This document shows, in pieces, positions 26,147 through 35,283 of a stretch of 64,000 nt of DNA. The DNA lies in contig NZ_FYEX01000002.1 in assembly GCF_900187875.1 (NCBI RefSeq), forward strand, positions 186,001 through 250,000, in the 5' to 3' direction. The notes beneath the pieces are model-generated. The model was not told the origin of the DNA. It made no database searches and worked only from the letters and a program-made list of their open reading frames with translations. Each line of letters starts with the position of its first letter. Position 1 is the first letter of the stretch. This stretch comes from Polynucleobacter victoriensis. Its GTDB lineage: Bacteria > Pseudomonadota > Gammaproteobacteria > Burkholderiales > Burkholderiaceae. Both the position numbers and the translations under genes were made by a program.

Positions 26147-27193
26147 TTAAGCTGGGAATTGAGATAAGAAACGAATGTCGTTTTCAAAGAACAAACGCAA
26201 ATCGTCAATGCCATAACGCAACATGGTTAAACGCTCTAAGCCAGAACCAAAAGCAAAACCAATGTAACGCTCAGGATCTAAACCCATGTTGCGTAGTACT
26301 GTTGGATGCACTTGTCCTGCACCTGAAATCTCTAACCAACGACCCGCTAACTTGCCAGAACCAAAGGCCATATCAATTTCTGCTGATGGCTCTGTGAACG
26401 GGAAATAGGAAGGACGGAAACGAACATCAATAGCATCCGTCTCAAAGAATGTTTTCAAGAAATCGGTATACACGCCCTTAAGATCGGCAAAAGAAACACT
26501 CTCTGCAATCCATAGGCCTTCAACCTGATTAAACATCGGTGAATGCGTTGCATCACTATCCACACGATAGGTACGCCCTGGTGCAATCACTTTAATTGGT
26601 GGCATCACCGCATCTTTAGCATGGCGTGCCACGTGCGCGCTCGCATAACGAACCTGCATAGGACTGGTATGCGTACGCAGTAATAATGGTTTATTTTGCT
26701 CATCAACACCTTCAACGTAGAAGGTGTCTTGCATGGATCTGGCTGGATGATTTTCTGGGCTATTTAAAGCCGTGAAATTGAACCAATCGTTTTCAATTTC
26801 TGGACCGTCAGCCACATCAAATCCAATAGAACGGAAAATCTGTTCCACACGCTCCCAAGTACGCATCACAGGATGCAAACTACCCACGTCTTGACCACGA
26901 CCCGGCATGGTGACATCAATAGCTTCTGCACTTAAACGAGCTTGTAAAACGGCATCAGCCAAAGCTTGGCGACGCGCTGTGAGCGCTGCCTCTACTGCTG
27001 CTTTAACTTGATTAATTTCTGCGCCGGCTGCTTTGCGAGCCTCAGGCTCTAACCCACCTAGCGATTTAAGACGCTCTGTGAGGATTCCGGATTTACCGAG
27101 GTAACGTGCCTTGGCGTCTTCGAGGGCCGCCGAATCGGCGGCACCATCGAAGTCCCGCTTGGCATCCTCGACAACTTGGTCGAGTGAAACCAT
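26147..27193 (-). CDS. pheS: Phenylalanyl-tRNA synthetase alpha subunit
   Basis: Catalytic alpha chain, 348 residues. An N-terminal coiled coil (about 1-90) precedes the class II core with DVTMPGRGQDVGSLHPV, motif 2 around HSPMFNQVEGLWI and motif 3 GFAFGSGLERLTMLRYGIDD near the end. It lies in the conserved order rplT-pheS-pheT, 13 bases after rplT. Confidence 0.97.
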   Translation of the reverse strand: MVSLDQVVEDAKRDFDGAADSAALEDAKARYLGKSGILTERLKSLGGLEPEARKAAGAEINQVKAAVEAALTARRQALADAVLQARLSAEAIDVTMPGRGQDVGSLHPVMRTWERVEQIFRSIGFDVADGPEIENDWFNFTALNSPENHPARSMQDTFYVEGVDEQNKPLLLRTHTSPMQVRYASAHVARHAKDAVMPPIKVIAPGRTYRVDSDATHSPMFNQVEGLWIAESVSFADLKGVYTDFLKTFFETDAIDVRFRPSYFPFTEPSAEIDMAFGSGKLAGRWLEISGAGQVHPTVLRNMGLDPERYIGFAFGSGLERLTMLRYGIDDLRLFFENDIRFLSQFPA

Positions 27194-27206
27194 CTGCGGG
27201 CCCTAC

Positions 27207-27566
27207 TTACGCTGCTACTACTGTTTTGATACGAGCGACTAAAGCAGCAAAAGCTGGTTTGTCGTTAATCGCCATGTCAGATAGAACCTTACGGTCTAAC
27301 TCAACACCCGATTTCTTCATACCATTCATGAATACGCTGTATGTAACATCGTATTGACGAACAGCAGCATTGATACGTGCAATCCACAAAGCACGGAATA
27401 CGCGCTTCTTATTGCGACGGTCACGGTAGGCATATTGGCCTGCGCGCATAACCGCTTGTTTAGCAATACGGAATACATTCTTACGACGGCCACGGTAACC
27501 TTTGGCAGCATCGATAACTTTTTTATGACGGGCTCTAGCTGTAACCCCGCGTTTGACTCTTGGCAT
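27207..27566 (-). CDS. rplT: Ribosomal protein L20
   Basis: Large-subunit assembly protein of 119 residues, with the basic N-terminal extension MPRVKRGVTARARHKKVIDAAKGYRGRR-like start (key features MPRVKRG and GYRGRRKNVFR) and the globular part WIARINAA. L20 is also the usual repressor of its own operon. Confidence 0.97.
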   Translation of the reverse strand: MPRVKRGVTARARHKKVIDAAKGYRGRRKNVFRIAKQAVMRAGQYAYRDRRNKKRVFRALWIARINAAVRQYDVTYSVFMNGMKKSGVELDRKVLSDMAINDKPAFAALVARIKTVVAA

Positions 27567-27589
27567 GTGATTCTCCTATTCGTCTGAGG

Positions 27590-27787
27590 TTAAGCGTAAG
27601 GCATCATTGAACGTACTGATTTCACATCAGAATCATGTACGTTAACTGCACCGCGAAGGTGACGTTTGTTCTTTGTCGTCTTCTTGGTAAGAATATGGCG
27701 CTTAAACGCTTGACCACGTTTAATAGAACCGCTTGCGCGAACTCTAAAACGCTTAGCTGCACCGCTTTTCGTTTTCATCTTGGGCAT
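27590..27787 (-). CDS. rpmI: Ribosomal protein L35
   Basis: A 65-residue, strongly basic protein beginning MPKMKTKSGAAKRFRV and containing HILTKKTTKNKRHLRG, as in all L35 proteins. It is followed by rplT after 23 bases. GGGAGCAG upstream fits as a ribosome site. Confidence 0.97.
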   Translation of the reverse strand: MPKMKTKSGAAKRFRVRASGSIKRGQAFKRHILTKKTTKNKRHLRGAVNVHDSDVKSVRSMMPYA

Positions 27788-27933
27788 AACTGCTCCCTTT
27801 TCACTAATTTGTACGACTTAGGTGGCAATCGACGATTGCACTTCTATTACCCAGACATACTTCTAATAGGACTTTCGTCCTTCTCCGGTCAAACTTTCAT
27901 CTGCCGGGTTACTTCAACTACTGTTGCCAGTAA
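27788..27933 (-). promoter_or_regulatory. Structured infC-rpmI spacer, candidate L20 control region
   Basis: This 146-base spacer contains two strong hairpins on the minus strand: AGGAC-GAAA-GTCCT (27868-27881, a GNRA tetraloop) and GCAATC-GTC-GATTGC (27825-27839). In enterobacteria and Bacillus, L20 represses rpmI-rplT by binding RNA structure just before rpmI. The position fits; the mechanism here is inferred. Confidence 0.45.
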
Positions 27934-28455
27934 TTATTTCTTCTTCACTGGAGAAAGAACCATCACCATTTGGCGACCTTCCATCTTTGGAAACTGCTCT
28001 ACTTGGCCATATGGCTCTAGATCAGCTTTCAATCTCTCCAACATACGCACACCAATTTCTTGATGGGCTAATTCACGACCTCGGAAACGCAAAGTGATTT
28101 TAGTTTTATCACCGTCTTCTAAGAACTTCACAAGATTGCGCAACTTAACGTTGTAATCACCGTCATCAGTACCAGGGCGGAATTTAACTTCCTTCACCTG
28201 AATTACCTTTTGCTTTAACTTCGCTTCGTGAGCTTTCTTAGCTTCTTGGTATTTGAATTTGCCGTAATCCATCACACGGGCAACCGGAGGTTCTGCCGTA
28301 GGGGCAATCTCCACCAAATCTAATTCACTCTCTTCCGCCAGTCTTAAAGCTTCGGCTAGTTTCACCACACCTAGTGGTTCACTGTCGTTGCCAATCAATC
28401 GCACTTCGGGGGCAGTAATTTCCCGGTTAATACGATGCGTTTTCTCAGTAGCTAT
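27934..28455 (-). CDS. infC: Translation initiation factor IF-3, AUA start
   Basis: Factor that proofreads start-codon choice on the 30S subunit; 173 residues when begun at an ATA at 28455. The frame from there reads ATEKTHRINREITAPEVRLI, the conserved IF-3 N-terminus. An in-frame TGA lies 15 bases upstream, so no ATG, GTG or TTG can precede this part. AAGGA sits seven to eight bases before the ATA. A GTG at 28404 would cut off the conserved start. Rare start codons in infC are the known basis of its autoregulation (AUU in E. coli). Confidence 0.9.
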   Translation of the reverse strand: MATEKTHRINREITAPEVRLIGNDSEPLGVVKLAEALRLAEESELDLVEIAPTAEPPVARVMDYGKFKYQEAKKAHEAKLKQKVIQVKEVKFRPGTDDGDYNVKLRNLVKFLEDGDKTKITLRFRGRELAHQEIGVRMLERLKADLEPYGQVEQFPKMEGRQMVMVLSPVKKK

Positions 28456-28497
28456 TTCGCGTTTCCTTCAAAAATTTTTAACAAGACCTTGCTCACC

Positions 28498-30420
28498 TCA
28501 GGCTAGCTGGGGTCCGACCTTCTGGGATACATCCTGTTGGAGTCGGGCAATGAAGTCGTCGATGGGCATAACACCTAAATCGACACCACCTCTGGCGCGC
28601 ACGGCCACCGCATTTGCTTCACATTCCTTGTCACCGACAACGATGAGATAAGGAACCTTTTGCATTGCGTGCTCACGGATTTTAAACGTAATTTTCTCGT
28701 TCCGCAAATCGACTTCGGCTCTAAATCCTTGTTTTTTGAGGATTTGCTGAACTTTTTCAGCATATTCTGCCGAATTTCCGGAAATATTCATCACTATGCA
28801 CTGAGTTGGTGCAAGCCAAGTTGGCATCGCGCCAGCATGGTTTTCGATCAAAATACCAATAAATCGCTCTAAAGAACCCACAATCGCGCGGTGCAACATC
28901 ACCGGTACTTTGCGATCATTGTCTGCAGAAACATATTCCGCACCCAAGCGTAAAGGCATCGAAAAGTCGACTTGCATGGTGCCGCACTGCCAAGAACGAC
29001 CAATCGAATCTTTCAAGTGGTACTCAATCTTAGGACCGTAGAAGGCGCCCTCACCTGGCAACTCTTCCCACTCTTGGTTCGATGCTTTTAAGGCATTTCT
29101 AAGAGCCGCTTCAGCTTTATCCCAGATTGCATCATCACCAACACGCTTAGCAGGACGAAGCGCCAACTTAACAGCAACTTCAGTAAAACCAAAATCTTGA
29201 TACACCGCACGCACTGCTTTATCAAAATCAGCCACTTCAGACTGAATCTGATCTTCTGTACAGAAAATGTGTCCATCATCTTGAGTAAAGCCACGTACAC
29301 GCATCAAGCCATGCAAAGCACCTGATGACTCATTACGATGACACTGACCAAACTCACCGTAGCGAAGTGGTAGCTCTCTGTAGCTATGCAAACCTGCGTT
29401 GTAAATCTGAACATGACCTGGGCAGTTCATCGGCTTAAGAGCATAAGCACGATTCTCAGACTCAGTCGTGAACATGTTGTCTTTGTAGTTTTCCCAGTGA
29501 CCTGATTTTTCCCAAAGTGCGCGATCCAAAATCTGTGGCGCTTTCACTTCTTGGTAACCATTCTCTTGGTACACGCGGCGCATGTACTGCTCAACCTGTT
29601 GCCAAATTGACCAACCTTTTGGATGCCAGAAGATTAGGCCTGGTGCCTCTTCTTGGAAATGGAATAAATCTAATTGCTTACCTAATTTACGGTGGTCACG
29701 CTTCTCAGCCTCTTCCAACATGTGCAAGTAAGCTTCTTGATCTTCTTTTTTAGTCCAAGCCGTACCGTAAATACGTTGCAACATTTCATTGTTGCTGTCA
29801 CCGCGCCAATAAGCCCCGGCAACCTTCATCAATTTAAATACTTTTAATTTGCCCGTAGATGGTACGTGAGGGCCACGACATAAGTCTGTGAAACCACCCT
29901 CTGAGTAAAGTGATACATCTTCATTGGATGGAATGCTCTCAATCAACTCGGCTTTGTACTTTTCACCAATGCCTTTGAAATACTTCACTGCCTCGTCGCG
30001 ACTAACCACACGACGCTCAACTTTTTCATCTTTCTTAGCCAACTCAGCCATGCGCTTTTCAATCGCGGCCAAATCATCAGGTGTGAATGGGCGGCTATAA
30101 GAAAAGTCGTAATAAAAGCCAGTGTCAATCACAGGACCAATGGTTACCTGCGCCTCTGGATAAAGCTCTTTAACCGCATAAGCTAATAAGTGTGCTGTTG
30201 AATGGCGAATGACTTCCAATCCCTCAGGATCTTTGTCAGTCAGAATCGCTAAATCACTATCAGAGTTGATCAAGAAACTGGTATCGACCAATTTGCCATT
30301 GACCTTACCCGCCAAAGCAGCTTTAGCGAGTCCCGTACCAATGCTTTGTGCCACCTCAAAAACGGTCAACGGAGCAGGATACTCACGCTTAGATCCATCA
30401 GGTAATGTGACGACAACCAT
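28498..30420 (-). CDS. thrS: Threonyl-tRNA synthetase
   Basis: Class II synthetase of 640 residues. The N-terminal TGS domain (LPDGSKREYPAPLTVFEVAQSIG) is followed by the editing domain with HSTAHLLAYAVKELYP, then the catalytic core with MNCPGHVQIY, RVRGFTQDDGHIFC and HRAIVGSLERFIGILIENHAG. The C-terminal anticodon domain ends the protein. It heads the conserved run thrS-infC-rpmI-rplT-pheS-pheT-ihfA. Confidence 0.97.
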   Translation of the reverse strand: MVVVTLPDGSKREYPAPLTVFEVAQSIGTGLAKAALAGKVNGKLVDTSFLINSDSDLAILTDKDPEGLEVIRHSTAHLLAYAVKELYPEAQVTIGPVIDTGFYYDFSYSRPFTPDDLAAIEKRMAELAKKDEKVERRVVSRDEAVKYFKGIGEKYKAELIESIPSNEDVSLYSEGGFTDLCRGPHVPSTGKLKVFKLMKVAGAYWRGDSNNEMLQRIYGTAWTKKEDQEAYLHMLEEAEKRDHRKLGKQLDLFHFQEEAPGLIFWHPKGWSIWQQVEQYMRRVYQENGYQEVKAPQILDRALWEKSGHWENYKDNMFTTESENRAYALKPMNCPGHVQIYNAGLHSYRELPLRYGEFGQCHRNESSGALHGLMRVRGFTQDDGHIFCTEDQIQSEVADFDKAVRAVYQDFGFTEVAVKLALRPAKRVGDDAIWDKAEAALRNALKASNQEWEELPGEGAFYGPKIEYHLKDSIGRSWQCGTMQVDFSMPLRLGAEYVSADNDRKVPVMLHRAIVGSLERFIGILIENHAGAMPTWLAPTQCIVMNISGNSAEYAEKVQQILKKQGFRAEVDLRNEKITFKIREHAMQKVPYLIVVGDKECEANAVAVRARGGVDLGVMPIDDFIARLQQDVSQKVGPQLA

Positions 30421-30507
30421 ATCAACTCCAAAAAATTGGGCGCGGCGCTCTGGGATCTTGTTTCGAACCTAGGGCTTTCCGCGCCTATATCTGTACTTCA
30501 AATTCGT

Positions 30508-30584
<77 letters not shown>

Positions 30585-30612
30585 ATTGAGTCCATAAGTT
30601 TATCACTTGTGA

Positions 30613-32535
30613 CTACTTCCTTCTTGCCTCAGTGACCCCTTTAACCTCTAATAAGGCAGTTAAAGCATGTTGCAAACCATCGGTTGAGGCAATCTCAATT
30701 GTGAATTGCATGCTTGCCACCCCTTTGCGTGATTGTGTTTTAACGCCAGTGACATTGATCTTTAAGCGTGAAAAAACTTCAGAAATGTCACGCAACAAGC
30801 CTTGGCGATCGACCGCCATGAGTGCAATGTCCACTGGGAACAAAGATTTACTGCTGGAGCGATCACCCCACTCAGTCAGCACCACCCTCTCAGGAGCTCT
30901 TGCTAATAATTGCTTAAAGGTACTGCAATCTTGACGATGAATGGATACCCCACGACCTCTGGTGACAAAACCACTGATCGCATCTGGTGGCACAGGTCTG
31001 CAACAACGCGATAACTGCGTGAGTAATGAATCAACACCCACCACCAAAACATCGCCTTGATGTGCTTTAGCTTTGCTCTTACGCAAAATGATGTCTGGTA
31101 ACTCTGGCTTAACTGGTTCTGCAATAGGCTGATCTTCTTTATCGCCCTCTTGCTCTGCTTGCAAAGCAGCAAACCAAGCACGCACCTTGGACCTGGCTCT
31201 ATGAGTAGCCAAATAACCACGCTCAACGTTTAACCAATCAAGAGATGGGCCACCTTGTTTAATGGAAATGATTTCAACCGTTTGACCGTTTTTCAAACGA
31301 GTATCCAGCGGCACCATCGCACCATCGACTCTGGCACCACGACAACGATGCCCCAAATCAGTATGTACTGAATACGCAAAATCGATCGGTGTTGCTCCTT
31401 GTTGCAAAGGTATTACTTGACCGAGTGGCGTCAATACATAAATTTGATCATCTAACTCTTGACCCTTGAGTTGATCCCATGCATCTTCTTTCCAGGCAAT
31501 CAACTGTCTTGCCCAAGCAATCCTACGGTCATACTCTTCCTTGGCACTCACCGTTCCTGAGTAACCTTGCTTGCCCGCCTCTTTGTAGCGCCAGTGTGCA
31601 GCCACACCATACTCAGCCTGCTTGTGCATTTCTTGGGTTCTAACTTGCACCTCAAATGAAATACCCTCTGAGTCCATCACCACCGTGTGCAAAGATTGAT
31701 AACCATTGGGCTTAGGCCTTGCAATGTAGTCATCAAACTCTTTAGGTATAGGTTGCCAGACATGATGAACAATGCCTAAAGCTGCATAACAATCTTTTAC
31801 ATCCTCCACCAAAATGCGGAAGGCTCTCACGTCATAGAGTTGTGCAAAGTCAATTGCCTTGCCCTGCATTTTTTTCCAAATGCTGTAGATATGCTTAGGA
31901 CGCCCCTGTACATCAGCCTTGATACCTGCAGCTTGCAACTCAGTATTCAGACGCTGCATGACTTGCGCAATGAACTCTTCGCGTTCAATGCGCTTGGAAT
32001 CCAATAGTTGAGCAATCTGTTTATAGGTGTCTGGCGCTAAACAACGAAACGCCAAATCTTCCATTTCCCATTTGAGTTGCCAGATACCCAATCGGTTTGC
32101 CAAAGCCGCATCCACATCCAAGATGTCCTGTGCCCAGGATGACTTGGTCTCAATGCGTTGCGAGGTCACCCATCTAAGCGTTTGCAAAACAGATGCAAGA
32201 TGCAAAAGCACCACTCGCAAGTCATGCGCAAATGCCAACAGCATTTTTCTTAATACTTCTACTTGGGCTTGGGCACTTTGCCCCAATTGATTAGCAGGCT
32301 GTCTTGCAATCTTGACTTGCGCTGCTTTAAGTCCACGGTAACCAATGATGAGCCCAGCCACCTCTTGGCCCAATTGTTTTTCTAAAGCCTCTTTATTGAG
32401 AGTGGAATCCAAGTACTCGGCTGCCACACAACTTGGTTCATCTAACTTTAATGACAAAAGAATCTCTTTCACGCCCAAGGCATGGGCATGAGAATCTTCA
32501 CCAAACAACAAATCGGTATTAACTATAGAACTCAC
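30613..32535 (-). CDS. relA: ppGpp synthetase RelA (hydrolase-inactive)
   Basis: Ribosome-associated (p)ppGpp synthetase of the stringent response, 640 residues, shorter than the 744 of E. coli. The N-terminal region aligns with the HD hydrolase domain but lacks the HD and ED metal residues. The synthetase domain has EFDDYIARPKPNGYQSLH (about 264-282); the EFDD form, not RxKD, marks monofunctional RelA. A TGS domain (IYVLTPLGQVIPL), a Cys/His RIS zinc-finger-like part (QLSRCCRPVPPDAI) and an ACT domain follow. The start is a GTG overlapping the upstream hydrolase gene by 17 bases. Confidence 0.92.
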   Translation of the reverse strand: MSSIVNTDLLFGEDSHAHALGVKEILLSLKLDEPSCVAAEYLDSTLNKEALEKQLGQEVAGLIIGYRGLKAAQVKIARQPANQLGQSAQAQVEVLRKMLLAFAHDLRVVLLHLASVLQTLRWVTSQRIETKSSWAQDILDVDAALANRLGIWQLKWEMEDLAFRCLAPDTYKQIAQLLDSKRIEREEFIAQVMQRLNTELQAAGIKADVQGRPKHIYSIWKKMQGKAIDFAQLYDVRAFRILVEDVKDCYAALGIVHHVWQPIPKEFDDYIARPKPNGYQSLHTVVMDSEGISFEVQVRTQEMHKQAEYGVAAHWRYKEAGKQGYSGTVSAKEEYDRRIAWARQLIAWKEDAWDQLKGQELDDQIYVLTPLGQVIPLQQGATPIDFAYSVHTDLGHRCRGARVDGAMVPLDTRLKNGQTVEIISIKQGGPSLDWLNVERGYLATHRARSKVRAWFAALQAEQEGDKEDQPIAEPVKPELPDIILRKSKAKAHQGDVLVVGVDSLLTQLSRCCRPVPPDAISGFVTRGRGVSIHRQDCSTFKQLLARAPERVVLTEWGDRSSSKSLFPVDIALMAVDRQGLLRDISEVFSRLKINVTGVKTQSRKGVASMQFTIEIASTDGLQHALTALLEVKGVTEARRK

Positions 32536-33556
32536 GTGCTAAGGATACCTGTTCTGGCGTAATAAATGCAGGGGCATGACCTACACCAGGAATCTCGATA
32601 CTTCTAGCTCTAGGATTTCTGTGGCACATATCAGCCACCGTTTTTGCTGATAGCAAATCAGAATCACCACCACGCACCACCAACATATCAGCCTGTATTG
32701 CTTCATAGGCTTTCCAAGTCATCATCTCACCCATCACAGCGGTTGCCACCGTAACTGCTGCAAATGGCTTGGAAATATTAGGGTCGTAATGCAAGATCCA
32801 TTCGCTACCATCTTTGATGAGATGTGGGCCGTTGTAATCCTTCCACTGCTGCGCATTGAAATTACCAAAAGGTGCGCAAATACGATTGAGATATAAAAGG
32901 CCTTCTTTTTTACTTTCAAAACGCAGTGGCTTACCCACGTAATCGCCTAAACGTTTTAAAGCAGCAGACTCAATCTTAGGTCCCACATCGTTCAAAATCA
33001 TGCGACGAATTGGCGAATGCTCTTGACTGGCCAAAAAGATACCAATCAAACCACCCATAGAAGTGCCAAACCAATCAACTTTTTCCACACCTAATCTAGC
33101 AATCAGTGTGACCATGTCAGCAACATACTGAGGAATGCCATAGAGCATTGGATTAGGTAACCAATCAGAATCACCGCGCCCCACCACGTCTGGGCAAATC
33201 ACTCGATAACGATCACTCATGGCTTTAGCTAAAACATTAAAGTCACTACCTCTGCGAGTTAAGCCATGCACGCAAATTAGAACGTTTTGATTATTAGGGT
33301 CGCCCCACTCGTGATAAGCCATGTTGTGCAAGCCAGAAGTACTGGCACATTGCACGTAGTGAGTACGACATTCAGGATCTTCAACATCCTGAATGTCTTC
33401 TACTGGGATTGGGTAATCAAGCTTTTGCTCAGGCTCAACCACCTGAATACTTTGCGCATGAGGAACCGTATTGAATGCCTCAGGCGCATTCGATGAAACA
33501 TCTTCCGATGCTTCAGATTTAATGCCAAAAATGCGTTTTAGTAAACGCTTAAGCAT
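32519..33556 (-). CDS. Alpha/beta-fold hydrolase
   Basis: Hydrolase of 345 residues from the ATG at 33556, whose A overlaps the bdhA stop (TAATG). After an 80-residue N-terminal extension, acidic and basic and without a signal peptide, the fold shows the oxyanion motif CVHGLTRRGSDF, the Asp-rich PDVVGRGDSDWL, the nucleophile elbow FGTSMGGLIG and the C-terminal GVGHAPAF histidine. The substrate is unknown. The position between bdhA and relA suggests, but does not prove, a role in hydroxyalkanoate ester breakdown. Confidence 0.8.
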   Translation of the reverse strand: MLKRLLKRIFGIKSEASEDVSSNAPEAFNTVPHAQSIQVVEPEQKLDYPIPVEDIQDVEDPECRTHYVQCASTSGLHNMAYHEWGDPNNQNVLICVHGLTRRGSDFNVLAKAMSDRYRVICPDVVGRGDSDWLPNPMLYGIPQYVADMVTLIARLGVEKVDWFGTSMGGLIGIFLASQEHSPIRRMILNDVGPKIESAALKRLGDYVGKPLRFESKKEGLLYLNRICAPFGNFNAQQWKDYNGPHLIKDGSEWILHYDPNISKPFAAVTVATAVMGEMMTWKAYEAIQADMLVVRGGDSDLLSAKTVADMCHRNPRARSIEIPGVGHAPAFITPEQVSLAREFYS

Positions 33557-34332
33557 TACTGAGCCACCCAACCGCCATCCATGTTCCAAGCAACACCACG
33601 AATCTGTGTTGCAGCAGGACTACAGAAGAACACCGCAAGAGCTGCTAACTGTTCAGGCGTTACAAACTCACCTGACGGTTGCTTTTCAGACAAGAGGCGT
33701 TTCTTGGCTTCATCGTTGCTTACCTGATCTTTTTCTGCACGTGCATCCACTTGCTTTTGTACCAATGGAGTTAATACCCAACCAGGACAAATCGCATTAC
33801 ATGTCACACCTGTTTGCGCAGTTTCCAAAGCAGTCACTTTGGTTAAACCAACGATGCCATGCTTGGCTGCGACATAAGCAGATTTCTGCGCAGAACCAAC
33901 TAAGCCATGCACAGAGGCCAAATTAATAATGCGACCCCAATTACGTTGCTTCATACCTGGCAATGCCATGCGTGAAGTATGGAATGCTGAAGACAAGTTA
34001 ATTGCAATGATGGCATCCCAACGATCTACCGGAAAATCTTCCACATTCGCCACGTGCTGAATACCAGCGTTATTCACCAAAATATCCACACCACCAAAAC
34101 GCTTTTCAGCAGTTCTCATCATGTCTTCGATTTCGGCAGGTTTACTCATATCAGCACCGTGATACTCCACCTCCACACCAAATGCCTTAACTTCTGCAAT
34201 AGCAGCATCTTTCTCGCCAAAGCCATTCATCACGATGTTGGCGCCTTGTTCTGCCAATGCTTTTGCGATACCCAAGCCAATACCACTTGTTGAACCTGTT
34301 ACTACTGCAGTTTTACCTTTCAACATACTCAT
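33556..34332 (-). CDS. bdhA: D-3-hydroxybutyrate dehydrogenase
   Basis: Short-chain dehydrogenase interconverting 3-hydroxybutyrate and acetoacetate with NAD. The 258-residue form starts at the ATG at 34332, nine bases after GGAG; a GTG two codons upstream is an alternative. The sequence has the cofactor motif TGSTSGIGLGIA, NNAG, the catalytic S/Y/K in SVHGLVGSAQKSAYVAAKHG, and the long VLTPLVQKQVDARA insertion plus QIRGVAWNMDGGWVAQ end typical of bacterial 3-hydroxybutyrate dehydrogenases. It works naturally with the scoAB genes upstream. Confidence 0.93.
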   Translation of the reverse strand: MSMLKGKTAVVTGSTSGIGLGIAKALAEQGANIVMNGFGEKDAAIAEVKAFGVEVEYHGADMSKPAEIEDMMRTAEKRFGGVDILVNNAGIQHVANVEDFPVDRWDAIIAINLSSAFHTSRMALPGMKQRNWGRIINLASVHGLVGSAQKSAYVAAKHGIVGLTKVTALETAQTGVTCNAICPGWVLTPLVQKQVDARAEKDQVSNDEAKKRLLSEKQPSGEFVTPEQLAALAVFFCSPAATQIRGVAWNMDGGWVAQ

Positions 34333-34367
34333 ATCCACTCACTCCAAAAAGGATTAATGACAATTTT

Positions 34368-35276
34368 TTAACTAGGCATTTCCGGTTGCAAAGTCACATG
34401 ATCAATCTCATGCTTTTCTCGCAACATCTTATTAATTTTTTCTAAGGTAATTGGCCAATCTTGTAGATCCCTGATTTCTACATGCCCAATTAAAGCAGGA
34501 TGACCTGGTGACATTTCCCAAACATGTAAATCATGAACTGCTAGAACACCATCTATCTCTCTTAAGTCATGCCCAACCTGCACATAATCAATATGATGCG
34601 GCACACCCTCCATTAAGAAATGATAAGACTCTCTCAACACTTCGATGGTGGAGCGCAAAACTAAGAAACAAACAAACAACGACAAGATAGGGTCAATTTG
34701 CATCCAACCGGTGTACTGAATCACCACACCAGCAATCAGAGCTGCAACTGAGCCTAATAAGTCGCCCATCACATGCACTAGGGCAGCTTTTGTATTAACA
34801 CTTTTCTTATCTTTAGATAAAACCCAAGCCACCACTAAGTTGATACACAAACCAATGATCGCAACAATAGTGACAGTTTGCCCCTGTACTTCATGAGGCG
34901 TATTAAATCGTGTTAGCGCCTCTGCGCCAATCCAAATAACTAAAGCCAACATCGCCAAACCATTGATGAACGCTGCTAAAGATTCAGCACGACCAAAACC
35001 AAAGGAATTCTTAATAGATGGTGGTCGTCTGGCAATGATTTGGGCTAACAATGCCAAACCTAGTGAGGCAGCATCGGTCACCATATGACCAGCGTCAGAA
35101 ATTAGAGCCAAAGAGTTAGCCCAAAAACCTGCAAAAGCTTCAATACCTGCAAATGTGAATGTGAGCAATAAGGCAGTTAGCAAAATGCCTGTTTGATGAG
35201 TCTCACGGTAATGCAGATGCTGCGCATCACCCCTCTTGTGCGCATGCAAGTGAGAGGCGTGATGAGCAGAGTTCAT
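34368..35276 (-). CDS. Cation diffusion facilitator (CzcD/ZitB-like)
   Basis: Inner-membrane proton-driven exporter of divalent metals, 302 residues. A His-rich N-terminus (HHASHLHAHKRGDAQHLHY) precedes six predicted helices. HxxxD-type metal sites appear in SDAGHMVTD (helix II) and VHVMGDLLGS (helix V). A cytoplasmic ferredoxin-like domain ends the protein (about 205-302). The residues fit Zn, Co or Cd transport. It sits between scoB and bdhA on the same strand, with an eight-base gap to scoB, so it probably shares their transcript. Confidence 0.88.
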   Translation of the reverse strand: MNSAHHASHLHAHKRGDAQHLHYRETHQTGILLTALLLTFTFAGIEAFAGFWANSLALISDAGHMVTDAASLGLALLAQIIARRPPSIKNSFGFGRAESLAAFINGLAMLALVIWIGAEALTRFNTPHEVQGQTVTIVAIIGLCINLVVAWVLSKDKKSVNTKAALVHVMGDLLGSVAALIAGVVIQYTGWMQIDPILSLFVCFLVLRSTIEVLRESYHFLMEGVPHHIDYVQVGHDLREIDGVLAVHDLHVWEMSPGHPALIGHVEIRDLQDWPITLEKINKMLREKHEIDHVTLQPEMPS

Positions 35277-35283
35277 TGCTTAA

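Noticed and set aside
28402..28404. GTG as start of infC
   Set aside because: It would remove the conserved N-terminal stretch THRINREITAPE and has no ribosome site; the ATA at 28455 fits both.
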